Assembly: GCF_030463565.1 (NCBI RefSeq)
Contig: NC_134649.1
Location: 34,249,044 to 34,313,043 of the forward strand
Direction of reading: 5' to 3'
Source: Pelecanus crispus
Taxonomy: Eukaryota; Chordata; Aves; Pelecaniformes; Pelecanidae
DNA: 64,000 nt
Under the pieces are notes generated by a model, which was given only the letters and a program-made list of their open reading frames with translations, had not been told where the DNA came from and did no database searches. Made by a program: the position numbers and the translations under genes. Below, in pieces: positions 12,501 through 22,588 of this stretch; within the stretch, counting starts at the first letter, position 1; each line of letters opens with the position of its first letter.

Positions 12501-13229
12501 TCAGTGCAATGAAAATACTGGGCTGTCTATGCAGTCTTTATACTAAAGGTAAGACTAGGAAATGCTTAAGTTCTAGATGTAACTTTCTTTCCGCTACTGC
12601 AGCACACATAGTGCATACTTCTGCATTTAACCTGCTTTGAGCATGATGTGTGAAGGCTAGTGCACTGTGACCTGGAATAGAGTGTCCAAGGCCAGTGCAG
12701 TCCAAGACCAGTGCAGTCTTGTACGCAACCACCTCTGCTGGGGCTCTGCTCATGCATTGTCCAAAGAAATCTTCATTTGTTATGTGGTGTCCAAAGAAAT
12801 CTGGTCTCCTTGGCCAAGCTGTTACTCTGTCTTAAACATGGATCTGTCCAGGGAAAGTAGCTGCTACTTGATCCTGTCAGAAGGGGTGGTATGAGGATAG
12901 CTGAGACTTAATTGCAGCCCAGTCACCTTGCTCAAGAGGTAAATTATGTCACAGTGAATTCCCATTACCCCTCCTCATTTGCTAGGAGAATAAGTATGCT
13001 GGTACTTCTCTTTTGCTGCTTCTCTAAAGCAATCCACTGATCTTGATTAACTTTTCCGTTCCTACCAGAAAAACTGCTGGCTACATGGAACGATGTTGGT
13101 CTGGAGCTGAAACCACATTCGTCAGCTGAATGCAACTTCTGTAGAAGACCCCTACATTTTGAAGTGATGAGTGAACGGGAAAGGTCCTACTTCAGTGGCA
13201 TGAGCAAACTAGTATCTGTCAGTGCATGA
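6320..13229 (+). CDS. ALAS1: ALAS1, 5-aminolevulinate synthase 1, mitochondrial (10 coding exons)
   Basis: Condenses glycine with succinyl-CoA to 5-aminolevulinate, the first and rate-limiting step of haem synthesis, in the mitochondrial matrix with PLP. Coding exons: 6320-6521, 7249-7455, 8419-8574, 8656-8878, 9139-9323, 9913-10092, 10294-10458, 11577-11845, 12321-12483, 13069-13229. They join to 1911 nt (636 aa) with every junction in frame, close to the chicken protein (about 635 aa). Residues 1 to about 60 form a presequence with no acidic residue near its start. Cys-Pro haem regulatory motifs lie at C8, C33 and C102. The catalytic core shows [23 protein letters not shown] (D407 and H410 around PLP) and [13 protein letters not shown] with the PLP lysine K441. 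The start codon opens the known N-terminus [10 protein letters not shown]. Introns range from 81 to 1118 bp and contain nothing else I recognise. No iron-responsive element is seen, as expected for ALAS1 rather than ALAS2. Confidence 0.97.
7249..7455 (+). CDS. ALAS1: ALAS1 coding exon 2
   Basis: Residues 68-136 plus one base. Poorly conserved linker rich in Ala, Pro and Gln, carrying the third Cys-Pro motif TKCPFLAAQ (C102). Acceptor CCACCTCAG, donor GTATGT. Confidence 0.95.
8419..8574 (+). CDS. ALAS1: ALAS1 coding exon 3
   Basis: Residues 137-188 plus one base. Acceptor TATGTAG, donor GTAAGA. The exon begins GTATGG, so residue 138 is Met where chicken has Lys (from memory). Confidence 0.93.
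8656..8878 (+). CDS. ALAS1: ALAS1 coding exon 4
   Basis: Begins the conserved catalytic core: [20 protein letters not shown] through [15 protein letters not shown]. Ends two bases into the Met codon before DTLKQHG. Donor GTGAGT. Confidence 0.95.
9139..9323 (+). CDS. ALAS1: ALAS1 coding exon 5
   Basis: Encodes [18 protein letters not shown], the glycine-rich substrate-binding segment, and the helix through LFTLAKMLP. Acceptor TTTGTAG, donor GTGAGA. Confidence 0.96.
9913..10092 (+). CDS. ALAS1: ALAS1 coding exon 6
   Basis: Encodes [20 protein letters not shown] through [11 protein letters not shown]. The SGNHAS loop includes the histidine that stacks on PLP in this family. Donor GTAAGT. Confidence 0.96.
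10294..10458 (+). CDS. ALAS1: ALAS1 coding exon 7
   Basis: Encodes [21 protein letters not shown]407 is the residue that pairs with the PLP ring nitrogen in the family. Ends within the Gly codon before the PLP lysine. Donor GTATGC. Confidence 0.96.
11577..11845 (+). CDS. ALAS1: ALAS1 coding exon 8
   Basis: Starts by completing G440 and encodes the PLP lysine K441 in [12 protein letters not shown]. Runs to [10 protein letters not shown]. Acceptor CCCCTCAG, donor GTGAGT. Confidence 0.96.
12321..12483 (+). CDS. ALAS1: ALAS1 coding exon 9
   Basis: Encodes [20 protein letters not shown] through [13 protein letters not shown], the C-terminal part of the aminotransferase fold. Acceptor GAACTTTAG, donor GTGAGT. 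Confidence 0.96.
13069..13229 (+). CDS. ALAS1: ALAS1 coding exon 10 with stop
   Basis: Encodes [20 protein letters not shown] through MSKLVSVSA and the TGA stop (13227-13229). The C-terminus matches the chicken family ending. Confidence 0.96.
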
Positions 13230-13358
13230 AAGTAATGGTGTTAGTTGTGTTCTTGTCTAGTTCTAGTACCCAGTCAGTAGCATTTTTAAATTGCTTAAGT
13301 ATTTTAATCATAGTCGAAGCACTAAGCTCTGAAAATAAATTTCTAGAGCCATTATGCC
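13230..13358 (+). other. ALAS1: ALAS1 3' UTR
   Basis: A short untranslated tail of about 130 nt ending near the AATAAA at 13334-13339. The exact cleavage point is inferred. Confidence 0.7.
13334..13339 (+). terminator. ALAS1: ALAS1 polyadenylation signal
   Basis: Canonical AATAAA 105 nt after the stop codon, followed by a T/G-rich stretch (TGTGTTTTTGTTTG) at 13362-13375 that can serve as the downstream element. Confidence 0.8.
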
Positions 13359-15589
13359 CAGATGTGTTTTTGTTTGCTTCTCTAACTTCCCTAAGTGGTT
13401 GGAAGGGCATGTGGTGGTGTAAAAACAGTGGTTGACAGCTTAATGCCCCTTAGCTGAACTACTGCCTTTTCAATGAACGTATGCCAAAAGAACTTTAGTA
13501 GTGTTTCCTGGTGTACTACAAGGGATGGGTTTATTTCTTATTAGAAGAGAAAAATGGTATTGTAGCTCATGAGCTTCTGCCTGGAAGGTTTTGAAAATGT
13601 GCAGGTATAGTACTACATGCACACTAAAACTTAAGCGAGAGTATACTACTTGAGAAATGATGTATAATAAGCTTGCACTTTCTTTTTTTGAAGCAGGCAT
13701 TTAGAATGGGTTCTGCTAGATGCTGTCTCCCTCTGCTGCCATACTCTTCCTCTGTAGTTCTGTGCACAAGTGTTCCCCCTTTGGTGTTCAGCATGGTGCT
13801 CACTATTACAAAGTGGAATTTTGTGACTGCTTGACAGTTAGAAAACCAAGGTGGCAGGGTGGTGTAGTGGCTGAGAAAGGAGGGTACATTTGCCCTCTGC
13901 AGGTGGTACATATAAGTTGCCTCTGGCTGCCTATGTCTCTTCAGGTTGGCATAGTCTGCTCTCCAGTGCACTCAGAGCTAGGGTAAAAACTGCTTTTCAG
14001 TAAGCAGTCTAGTGGTTCATTGTAAGAGAAGATCAGTACTGCATTTGCAACCCCTCTGAAAACTTAGGTCTGTTGCCTAATTGCCCTGCTACTTAATGCT
14101 TTCATGAATAGGAAGGGCATGCTTTGAAGAGGGGAAAGTAATTTTGTGGGTGTATATATGTACTCAGAGGTCAATATTGGCATGAAGCCTAGAGCAAAGC
14201 ACTAACTGCTTCCTTCATGTACAGGCGTGTTGGATGACGGCTACAGTCTAGCTCTCACAAGTCATTGAACAGCTACTCTTGTTTTCTGGATGTAACAAGC
14301 CAACCTCCTGGCCCTGCCTAGCGCTGTTAATGCTCACAGGCATACTTGTGAAGCTCCCATTAGGGACCCATTATAATATCATAAATAGCCATGTGTTGGG
14401 GAGATAGAAGCCCAAGTTAGAACAAAGTCACCAGCTCCATCAACTGGAAGTCACTGATCATTTAAGCACGTAGTGAAGCACACTGCTATTCTCAGAAGTC
14501 CTTGCTTCACAAGCAATCAAGCTACTTCTTAAAGTAACTTGACTTCAGCCAGTCAAGTGATTGCTGCTTGTCATGTGCAGGTGTTCTGCAGGAGGGAGGA
14601 AACTACCCACCATCGGGTTGTAGCAGTAACATGGTAATTCAGCTCCATTGCTAAATTACCAGTTCAGTTTATGAACTGGCATGCTCAAACCCACCACTGG
14701 GTTTTGTATATGCAAGTACTTGCATTGCTGTTCCAGTGGGTTAGCTTTCACTTGCTGTGAAGTTATCCTGATGTTAAAGAGCAAGTTCAGTGCTACTCAA
14801 GGAAAAATACAGTGCCATGTGCTGAATTCTTTGCCTTGCCAGGAGCGGTTTGTGGCCTAGGACTGAATGAATATGCATCTGCTTTACAGAGCTTTTCTCA
14901 TTATATAGAAGGTTATGTTACTACATTAACTTGAGACATAAAGTAAAAAACCACAGATCCTACATCAACCTTTCCTAGAACAGTGTCCGTAATGCCATAA
15001 CATGCCTTCAACACCTTTCTGAACTGCTGGCATAAGCAATCAATGTCGGGTGGGGACTGACCCATGATGTGTTGACTAATATATAGCCATAATCTGACAG
15101 TACAAGGTTACTTGAATTTCTAGTTTCTTCACTGAAAGCATTCAGAATTGGCCCAGTGCATTTTACATACCAGTTAATAAGCCCAATTTTGCCTTCTAGT
15201 TTTTACAGCAGCTACTCTACATTCTGTACTGCAGAGGAGAAGCAGTAAGACACAGAAAGGGTGCAGGCTATCACAAATCTCAAACATTATTCCAAATTAA
15301 TTGCAGGAAAGAACTAAATCCTAAGATTCAGAGAGTGCAGCCTTTGAAATGACAGGAGCACAACTAACCTCAGCATGTGGCAATTGGTACCTCTGCACCC
15401 ATTGACATCAGGTGTGACAAGTTATCTTAAGTTCAAGCAAGGGTGTGAAAGCAGAACCAGTGCGCATTAAGAGGCCAGCAGGAGTCCATCACTTAACTGC
15501 AAAAGAAAGACCTATCCAATGACACATAGAAAGGATAAATTTTCCCCAATGTGGGTTTCATTGTTGTTTCTTCTCCAAAAGATGGTGAT

Positions 15590-15695
15590 GCTTAGGGACA
15601 TGATTTAGTGGTGGACTTGGTAATGTTAGGTTAATGATTGGACTCAATGATCTTACGAGTCTTTTCCAACCTAAATGATTCTATGATTCAATGAC
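15590..15695 (+). repeat. CR1 LINE 3' tail fragment
   Basis: Contains GACATGATTTAGTGGTGGAC, then GGTTAATGATTGGACTCAAT and CTTTTCCAACCTAAATGATT, and ends in the CR1 8-bp terminal repeats ATTCTATG / ATTCAATG. Close to the avian CR1 consensus, so younger than the copy at 2334. Only the 3' end is present. Confidence 0.92.
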
Positions 15696-18600
15696 AAAGA
15701 ATGAAAAAAACGAACGCATTGTTTCCTAGCAAACAAAACTTGAATGGTGGATTGCATAACAAGGGATGGTTATGTAAGCTTTAGTTGGGTTTCTGGAAAA
15801 ATAATAGAGGAAGTAATCGGTAAAAGACATTTAAAGTCTGAGACAAATGGTCCATGGCAGTGGCAGAGTAAGCAAGCAAGAATGCAGCTGTAAAGCCACT
15901 GCTGACATTTGTCTGGGGCAAAAACAATTCATCTAGTTGAACGTTGCATAGCCCTAAACGCATACCCTCCTCCATTTCTCAACCTCTTTACACAACGGAG
16001 AAACCCCAGGCAGCACAAGGGCAGTGAAAACATCCCAAGAGCAAACAGGAGCACGTGTTCCCTGTTGCTGTGAGGAGGCATCAGGAGGGTGCTCTTCCCA
16101 CCACGGCCAGGACCGGGTGCCAGGGTAGGCAGGCTGTGGTGTCTTCCACCCCCTCGCTCCCTCCTCCACCCTGGTCAGTGGCATAGTCCCAACAGGCAGA
16201 GACTGCTAATCAGCAGAGCTGCTAATGTTCATTAAGGTTTTGGGGGCCTTGGTTTTTCTGCCAAGCCCCTCACTGCATGCTGTAGGTGGTTGGATATAAC
16301 CCGTGGGTTCAGCCCAGAAGGAGGAAACCAGCATCACGAGCTCATGACCTTCATTCCTTTAGGGAACTGGACTGAAAATAGCCCATCAGGCTGGGGTCAG
16401 CTTCTCCTGACGACAGGACTTTGCTGCGGGAGAGGGAGGATGCTGTCATGGCTGCTGGGCTGCGCACTCCCACTGCCCTGTGCTGTGCAAGGCATTCATT
16501 TGCCTTACCCAGCCCCAGCTGTCCCTTGCTGAAAAACACTCCTGCAGGGAAATAAATGCCCTGAAAACCATTCCTAGCGCCTGTTATCACTGCTGCTGCT
16601 TTCAGCCATTAAGTCTGTGCTGTTTCCTACCCAGCAATATAGTAGTAGTAATAATAATAGGAGCATTATTCACAGCTCTTGTATCCCTGGTGCCTTGCAC
16701 CCATTTATTTTAGGGCACATCTCTGGCACTGTGGTCCCTCAGCCCCTGCTCAGTTTCCCAGCACTCACGTTTACCAGGGTTTCTCTCCTGGCATGGAGAG
16801 GACCACGCAGCCCATTTCTGCCTCCTGTGCCAGGGCTTTAAAAGCCCCATGAGCTCCCCGATAACTACAGCTCAGGGAAGGGGCTCCTGCGGGGCAAAGG
16901 GTATTTTAGAGCCTATGCTGGTGGCTCACCATGTGCATTTTCCTTGAGGGGTGTTCAGCCCCAGAAAGACCTTTCCTTTCCTGCTCCCAAAAAGCAAACC
17001 CATGCTTTACTCCCCTTAAAAATCCAGGCTGAACTTTTGCTCCCTGCAGGCCTCGCTGCCTTCACAAGCTCCGGATGGATGCACACAGCAGGTCTCAATC
17101 TAAACACCGGCAGCATGACCAAATAACTGCATCACGGGTCCAAATATCCTGCTTTTCTTGTATGGGCCACCTAGCTACACATCAGCCTGGGATTATGCCT
17201 TGAATTGACACTTGCTTTTAGATAATATTTATAACATTAACTAAGCCTTAAACTGTCAGGAATGACTGCTCATACCCCTGCCTGGAGGGACAGATGGCAA
17301 TGGGACAGACAGGGTGTTTTAGGCAGAAACAGGCTGTTAATGCAGGGAAACATCCAAGAGGTCAGAGATCTTAGGCCCTGCCCTTTGCCCAGATCCATCA
17401 CATGGAGCAGAAGGTGGCATCCAAGCCCCCTGCTTGGGGTTTTGCCTGACCCCCAGCAGAGCCTGATCTTCTGCTGATGCTCCCCAGGGAGGTGCCAGGC
17501 TTTACAGGGTGGGGCGAAGCCACCCTTCCCAACAGCACCCCCTCCTCCTCATCCTCCAGCAAGAGCCGTTCCCCTGGTTCTCCATACCAGTGAGGGGCTG
17601 CGAAGGGATGCTGCAGCTGCAGACCTCCCATGCCCCTGCACAGGGGTCCCACCAGCCCCAGCACAGGAGGCCTCCCTTGGCTACCTGTTTTGACAGCCTC
17701 TGGCACACAGAAAACTCCACTTCTTGGCAGACATGGGGTGGGGTGCATGGAGAGGGTAATACCCATGCTTGCTGCTCCCCAGGGAAGAGAAGCAAGGAGT
17801 TCCTTGCAAAGGGGATTTCAAATGGATGCCCTGCCCCACTACGAGCAGCTGGGATGCAGGATGCACACGGGGACTCACTGCAAACTGCCATAGCTTGGGC
17901 ATATAAACCACGCTCATCCAGACATGGGAGACACCAGCCAGGCTGCAGCTAGTGCTGGCACAAGGCACTAAAGCCTAATGCCAGGGTAGCCACTGGCCCA
18001 GAGCCACTAGCCCAGCACCAGCATGGCTGGGCTTCAGGTTGTTTAGGATGCTCTGTGCCCCAGCCACCCTCCAGCCTGATTCTGATCCCTCATCATCCCC
18101 AGGCTAGGTCAGGCTCCCTCCTTTCCACCCACACCCCCAGGCTTACACAGTCCTGGGGGCGCTGCTCCTGGATATATTTAACCCCTTGGGTAAATATCAT
18201 TTTGCTCCTTACTGCTCCTATACCCTTGTCCCTGCTGGCTGCCACCCCCAGGCAGGCTTTGGGCAGGGAGCTCTTGAGAGGGCTTGTCTCCCTTTTCCTT
18301 GGGCACCTGTGCTTTCATAGCCCAGATGCCAGGTGGCTCTGTCAATTCACAGATTTGGCTTACAAGCAGGTATAACTCCTTTGCAACTGTTCCACATCAG
18401 CTCTCAGGGGAGCAGAAGCCGAAGGAGTTTCTCTCTGAGATTTTGCCCTTTGCACTTTTCCACCTTGGAATCCCATAGGGAAAAGCATCCTGGTCCCATC
18501 CTTTCCCCTGCAGCTCATTTGCCATAGGGCCCATGAGCCCTTGTTTGTGAGTCCTAAGAAACCTGAGTGCTTGGGCTGGCTGCAGGGATGCTCAGCCACA

Positions 18601-19554
18601 TCTGTCTGCAACTGCCTCCTCTTTCTGAGGCTGGCTGTGCCCTGCTGCTCCCTCCCCGGCTGGGAAAATGCTGCAGCGGGTGGCCTTGGCCCTTGGTACT
18701 TATGCCCCAAGGTGGCACCAGAGGCTTCTGACCAAACCCAGGTTTCCCACATATCAACTCAAACCCCAGAGCTTTGGGTATACAGCAGGGGAGACTTTTT
18801 TGGCTCAAATCTTAAAAAGAAAGAGAAGGGTTGATGCTTGCGTGAACCCTTGCGTGTCCACTGGGTGTAGGGACATGGGGTCAGGAGGCAGCAGCCAGGT
18901 TTGCAAGAGCTTTAACTACCCCAAGATTTGCTCTGTGTTAGGGGTGGGCTTTGTAACCCACTTTCCATAGGGAACCTGGCACACATGATGGTTGGTGCTC
19001 TGCCCACACATTGTTCGGTTCCACTCCTCCCTCTGCACTGCTTCAGCACCCTCCCATCCCATTCTATAGATTCTCTTTTACTAATTTTCAACCAAAATTA
19101 ACAGCGGGTGTGCTGAGAAGCTGTCTAAATCCTGACAAGCCTCGCAAAAGCAAAGAGCTGGACAGCGTGTCCCAGCGAGGCTGTGCTGCAGGAGTGGCAG
19201 CAGTCTGCACTCAACCCTTATATTGGACACTAGAGACTCCAGTGCCCAGCTCTGCTCCCCCTGCCCTTGCCCCCAAGCTCCAGCAGCAGAGCTAATGGTC
19301 TCCCACTGCACACGGTGGTCCTGCCAGGAGCTGCCACCCACCCTGGGCCACGAGGTCTGCAGCTGGGACGAGAAAGGCGTTGTGCAGCATGGGACAGCTG
19401 AGCAGGAGGATGGGGGGGCATCAGGCCCCCCCCCACAGCGTGAGGCGGGTGGAGGGCTGTGCAGAGCCAGGCTGCGTGTGTGGCCAGGCTGCCCTGGGTG
19501 CAGTGCTGCCTGCCTGCCCACGCCTGCGCCTGGCCCACGGACACCTAATCCAGG

Positions 19555-19765
19555 TGAGGACATGGGACAGGATGGGGCAGGATCGGGGGAACAGGAGGGA
19601 CAGGTTGGAATGGGGAGGGATGAGATGAGATGGGGGCAGGAGAAGAGAATGGGATGGGATGAAGGGGACAGGTGCGGATGGATGGGATAGGAGGGGACAG
19701 GATGGGAGGGGACAGGAGAGGACAGGATGGGATAGAAGATGGAGGACGCGATGGGCTAGGACAGG
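19555..19765. repeat. G-rich minisatellite (GGGATG/GGACAG units)
   Basis: About 210 bp built of degenerate GGGATGGGA, GGGGACAGGA and GATGAGATG words on the plus strand, almost purely purine. Irregular unit length suggests slippage and decay. Such polypurine strands can form triplex or quadruplex structures; this is inference. Confidence 0.8.
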
Positions 19766-20217
19766 TTGGGATGGGTGCTCAGCTGGGGATCTGCAGCCCT
19801 TGGGGTGCTCCTGGCCATATCCCCCACAGCCACACACAGTCGCCCTTTGGCACGGGGCAGGCACTTTCAGCTGGGGATGGCTGTGCTGGCCGGGGGACGG
19901 GGGCAGTGTGCGGGGGGGGTGGGAAACGGGGGACACCCCTCACTCCCCCTCAATATTTGGGCAAGTTTAAAAATTACCAAACACAGAAGGAGAGCAGGAC
20001 CCAAAGGAGAAGTGTGAATGAGCTTGTCAGATGGCTCTGGTGGTGTCAGCCCATGATGATTAGTATTTATATGCAGAGGGAGCTCTCCTGCACCGAGGCT
20101 GCTCCATGCATAGCAGCATGTTCCCTCCTCCTCCTCCGCGCCAAAGGGAAACGCATTTGGGGTTGGTTCTTTATTGCATTAAACATTTTTTCTTTTTTGC
20201 TTTGTTTTGTTTTACAG

Positions 20218-20420
20218 ATGGCTTCCCAAATCATCCATCTCATCCTGGGCACCGAGAGTAAAGCCGAGACACAGGTGCAGCCCTGACCTGGTGCAAACCC
20301 CACTGGGCTTGTTGCAAGAGCTCATTCAGGGCCAGGGCTGTCCCAGTGCAGCACACAGGGAGCCTTTCCACTGGGAAACCTGCTCAGGACACCATAATAA
20401 ATTAAAAAATAAGGTTATAT
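20218..20420 (+). other. candidate terminal exon of an unrecognised transcript
   Basis: A long pyrimidine tract (TTTTGTTTTACAG, ending 20217) makes a strong acceptor. Directly after it is an ATG opening a 22-codon frame to TGA (20284-20286), then AATAAA at 20396-20401 and ATTAAA at 20401-20406. A good upstream donor, CAG|GTGAGG, lies at 19553/19554, giving a possible 664-bp intron that contains the minisatellite. No protein is recognised, so it may be a long non-coding RNA or chance. Confidence 0.3.
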
Positions 20421-21164
20421 CCAAATTGCAGCTGAGCTCCCCTGGGCAAGGAAGGGGGAGGCAGCAGCTTTCAGTGGCTGGGTCACAAGCCAGTACACGC
20501 TTCCCTGCTTCTCCATCAGGACCTGCTGTTGGGAACTTCAGCCCCTGCAGCCCAGCTGGTGTTAGAAGATTTTGGCTGTTGGTCTTTTTTTGGATGCTGA
20601 AGAGCTCTGGCAGGGAAGCTGTTCACCACCAAGGGAGATGTGGGATCCAGCTCTCCTCCCAGGAGCCTGGGAAATGCTGCCTTGCCCTGAGCAAGGTGTG
20701 GGAGGGATGGGGGCCCAGGATGCAGACAACCCCCATCGCCTTCCCAACCCTTCTCTTGGCTCAGCATCCTCCCACATTCCCTCCCCATGGCCACACAGGG
20801 CTTCACGCCAGCCGAGAACACAACAGCCTCAGGCAGCAGTGGTGCAGCCTTGCAAAATCATCACCAGCCATTAAAAGAAGGAAAGCTGGGCTGTGCAGGG
20901 ACGTTGCCTCTCGCAGCCGGCTCTAGCTTGGGGCATCGCTGGAGGAGTCTGGCATTAAACCCTGCCAGGCCTTAAAAGGTTGGCCCAGACCCCTGGATTA
21001 AAGCATAAATGTCCTTGAGGGTGGTTGTGGGCAGCAGGCAGGCTGTGATGGTTGCTGGCTTCCAGATAGCAATGATGGAGCAATTTGCTTTGCAGCTCCT
21101 GTGCCCGTGGCTGCTAAATGCCCAAACCTGGGGAACCCAGGGGACCTCCAAAGAGCATCAGACT

Positions 21165-22420
21165 GTTTTAAAAATACTTTAATCTTTAGAAAATACAGCG
21201 TTCAGTACAGTGTGCTCTGCTCCCCCCAGCTTCAACCCCCCCTACCGCCCACTCCCACTCTGCCAAGGCAACATCAGCACAGTCACCAGGGCAGCAGGAA
21301 AGCGCAAAGGGCAGGTTTTACCGACCCCGTTTCCATCTTCCCAGGGAGGCAGGTGGCTCTCGAGCCCTCACTGGTACCCAGCAGCAAGGCGCTCTCCCCC
21401 CCAAAATCCTCAGTGAAGCCTAATGGGCAGTGCCAAGCTCAGGCCTTGGAGCTGGTGACAGCCCTTGGTAGCTGGGGACATGCCCAGGGGGAGGCACGCA
21501 GGGGCTGTCACGCTTCCCTGCACAAGGATTTCGGGCAGCCCATGTGATTTTTAAGACACAGGGCTGCCCCAGACCAGAGAGCCGGCAACAAACCAGGGAG
21601 GTGACAGGGGGGGCTGGGGCACATGGAGCGGGGGGACCAGGGCTCAGGGCCCCCCCAGCTTCCATCCTAAACAGCAATGGGGCTGAGTCAGGGCTGTAAC
21701 AGCTCCCTCCAAGGGGAAAAGACTTACTGGGGGGGTTCAAAAAAGGGGATACAAACATCACCCAAAGGCAGTGACCTTTCTCCAGGGCCAGGATGAGCTC
21801 AGGACTGGGGGGACCTTCCACCTCCCGCCAGCTGGCTCCCCTCAGGGACAAACTCCTACCAGCAAAGCCCACCATGCAGGGAGGGGTCCTGCCTGCACCC
21901 TGAGGGGGTGCAGGATCGCTCCAGGCCTGGGGCAGAGGGGCCATGCACACCAAGAGCAGGACAAGGGAGCAAAATCTGGGGGCTGGGGGAGCAGGGAAAG
22001 AAGCATTTTCTCTTTTCAAACAGGAATCCCCAACACCATCCACTTCCCTTTGCATAGAGCAGCTTGCAGGAGAGCGCATCCTTCAGTCACCCAGGGGACA
22101 CAGAGAACGGTAGCTGTGACCCTGGCAGGGACAGGAGCAAGGCTGGGGGACACGACCCTGCTGCTCCCATCCTCCTCCAGCATCCCTGGGGCTTGCACAA
22201 GGACACAGGGAAAAGAAACACCAACAACCCCAAACCCTCCCCATCGCTCTGCCCCCAGGTGCAACAAGCCATCCTGATGTTTAAAAAAGGAATGAAAAAG
22301 CAAAAAGAAGGGGGGAAAAAAAAATAGGCTGAGATAGAGGGAAAGATCCCCAGGTCAGCAGAGAGGAAGCCAGGAAGCGCCGCGGGGATGCTGTCCGTTC
22401 ACTGCCCGGTCCTGCGGGAT
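21165..22420 (-). other. TWF2: TWF2 3' UTR (extent inferred)
   Basis: From the TWF2 stop to the first minus-strand polyadenylation-like signal, ATTAAA at 21178-21183. I see no AATAAA on the minus strand in between. The resulting UTR of about 1.25 kb is plausible but unproven. Confidence 0.5.
21178..21183 (-). terminator. TWF2: TWF2 candidate polyadenylation signal
   Basis: ATTAAA read on the minus strand within an A/T-rich patch, in otherwise GC-rich sequence. Confidence 0.5.
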
Positions 22421-22588
22421 CTAACTGTCCTCACCATTCTCGCCTGGCCCCTTGATCAGCCGCTTCTGTCCCCGTTTGCCCACGGGCCCTTTGGGCTTGG
22501 CGAAGGCCTGCTTGAAGGCATGCTGCTTGGGGTGCACCTCCTCGTAGAGGAACTCTGCCGTCAGCTCGGCTCCATCGTCAATCTCGAT
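22421..22588 (-). CDS. TWF2: TWF2 coding exon 9 with stop
   Basis: Encodes [20 protein letters not shown] and the capping-protein-binding tail, ending [10 protein letters not shown], then TAG (22421-22423). Acceptor CCGGATGCAG. Confidence 0.96.
   Translation of the reverse strand: MEIDDGAELTAEFLYEEVHPKQHAFKQAFAKPKGPVGKRGQKRLIKGPGENGEDS

Larger units (their letters stand above)
13360..21160. other. ALAS1-TWF2 intergenic region
   Basis: About 7.8 kb. Mammals carry TLR9 here as one long exon of about 1,030 codons. No open frame on either strand exceeds about 240 codons, and none shows leucine-rich repeats or a TIR domain. Contents: a CR1 tail at about 15590-15695, a short TAG/TAA run near 16640, a G-rich minisatellite (19555-19765) and a candidate unrecognised plus-strand terminal exon (20218 to about 20420). 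GC rises sharply after about 16 kb. Otherwise nothing I can name. Confidence 0.75.

Noticed and set aside
17398-17968. Cluster of 87-147-codon frames on both strands
   Set aside because: Mutually overlapping, no domain, no splice context and no start-site features. Typical of GC-rich intergenic DNA.
20207-20926. 239-codon plus-strand frame
   Set aside because: It starts inside the pyrimidine tract of a splice acceptor and runs past AATAAA; no family recognised. The splice-based reading of the same locus is kept as a candidate instead.
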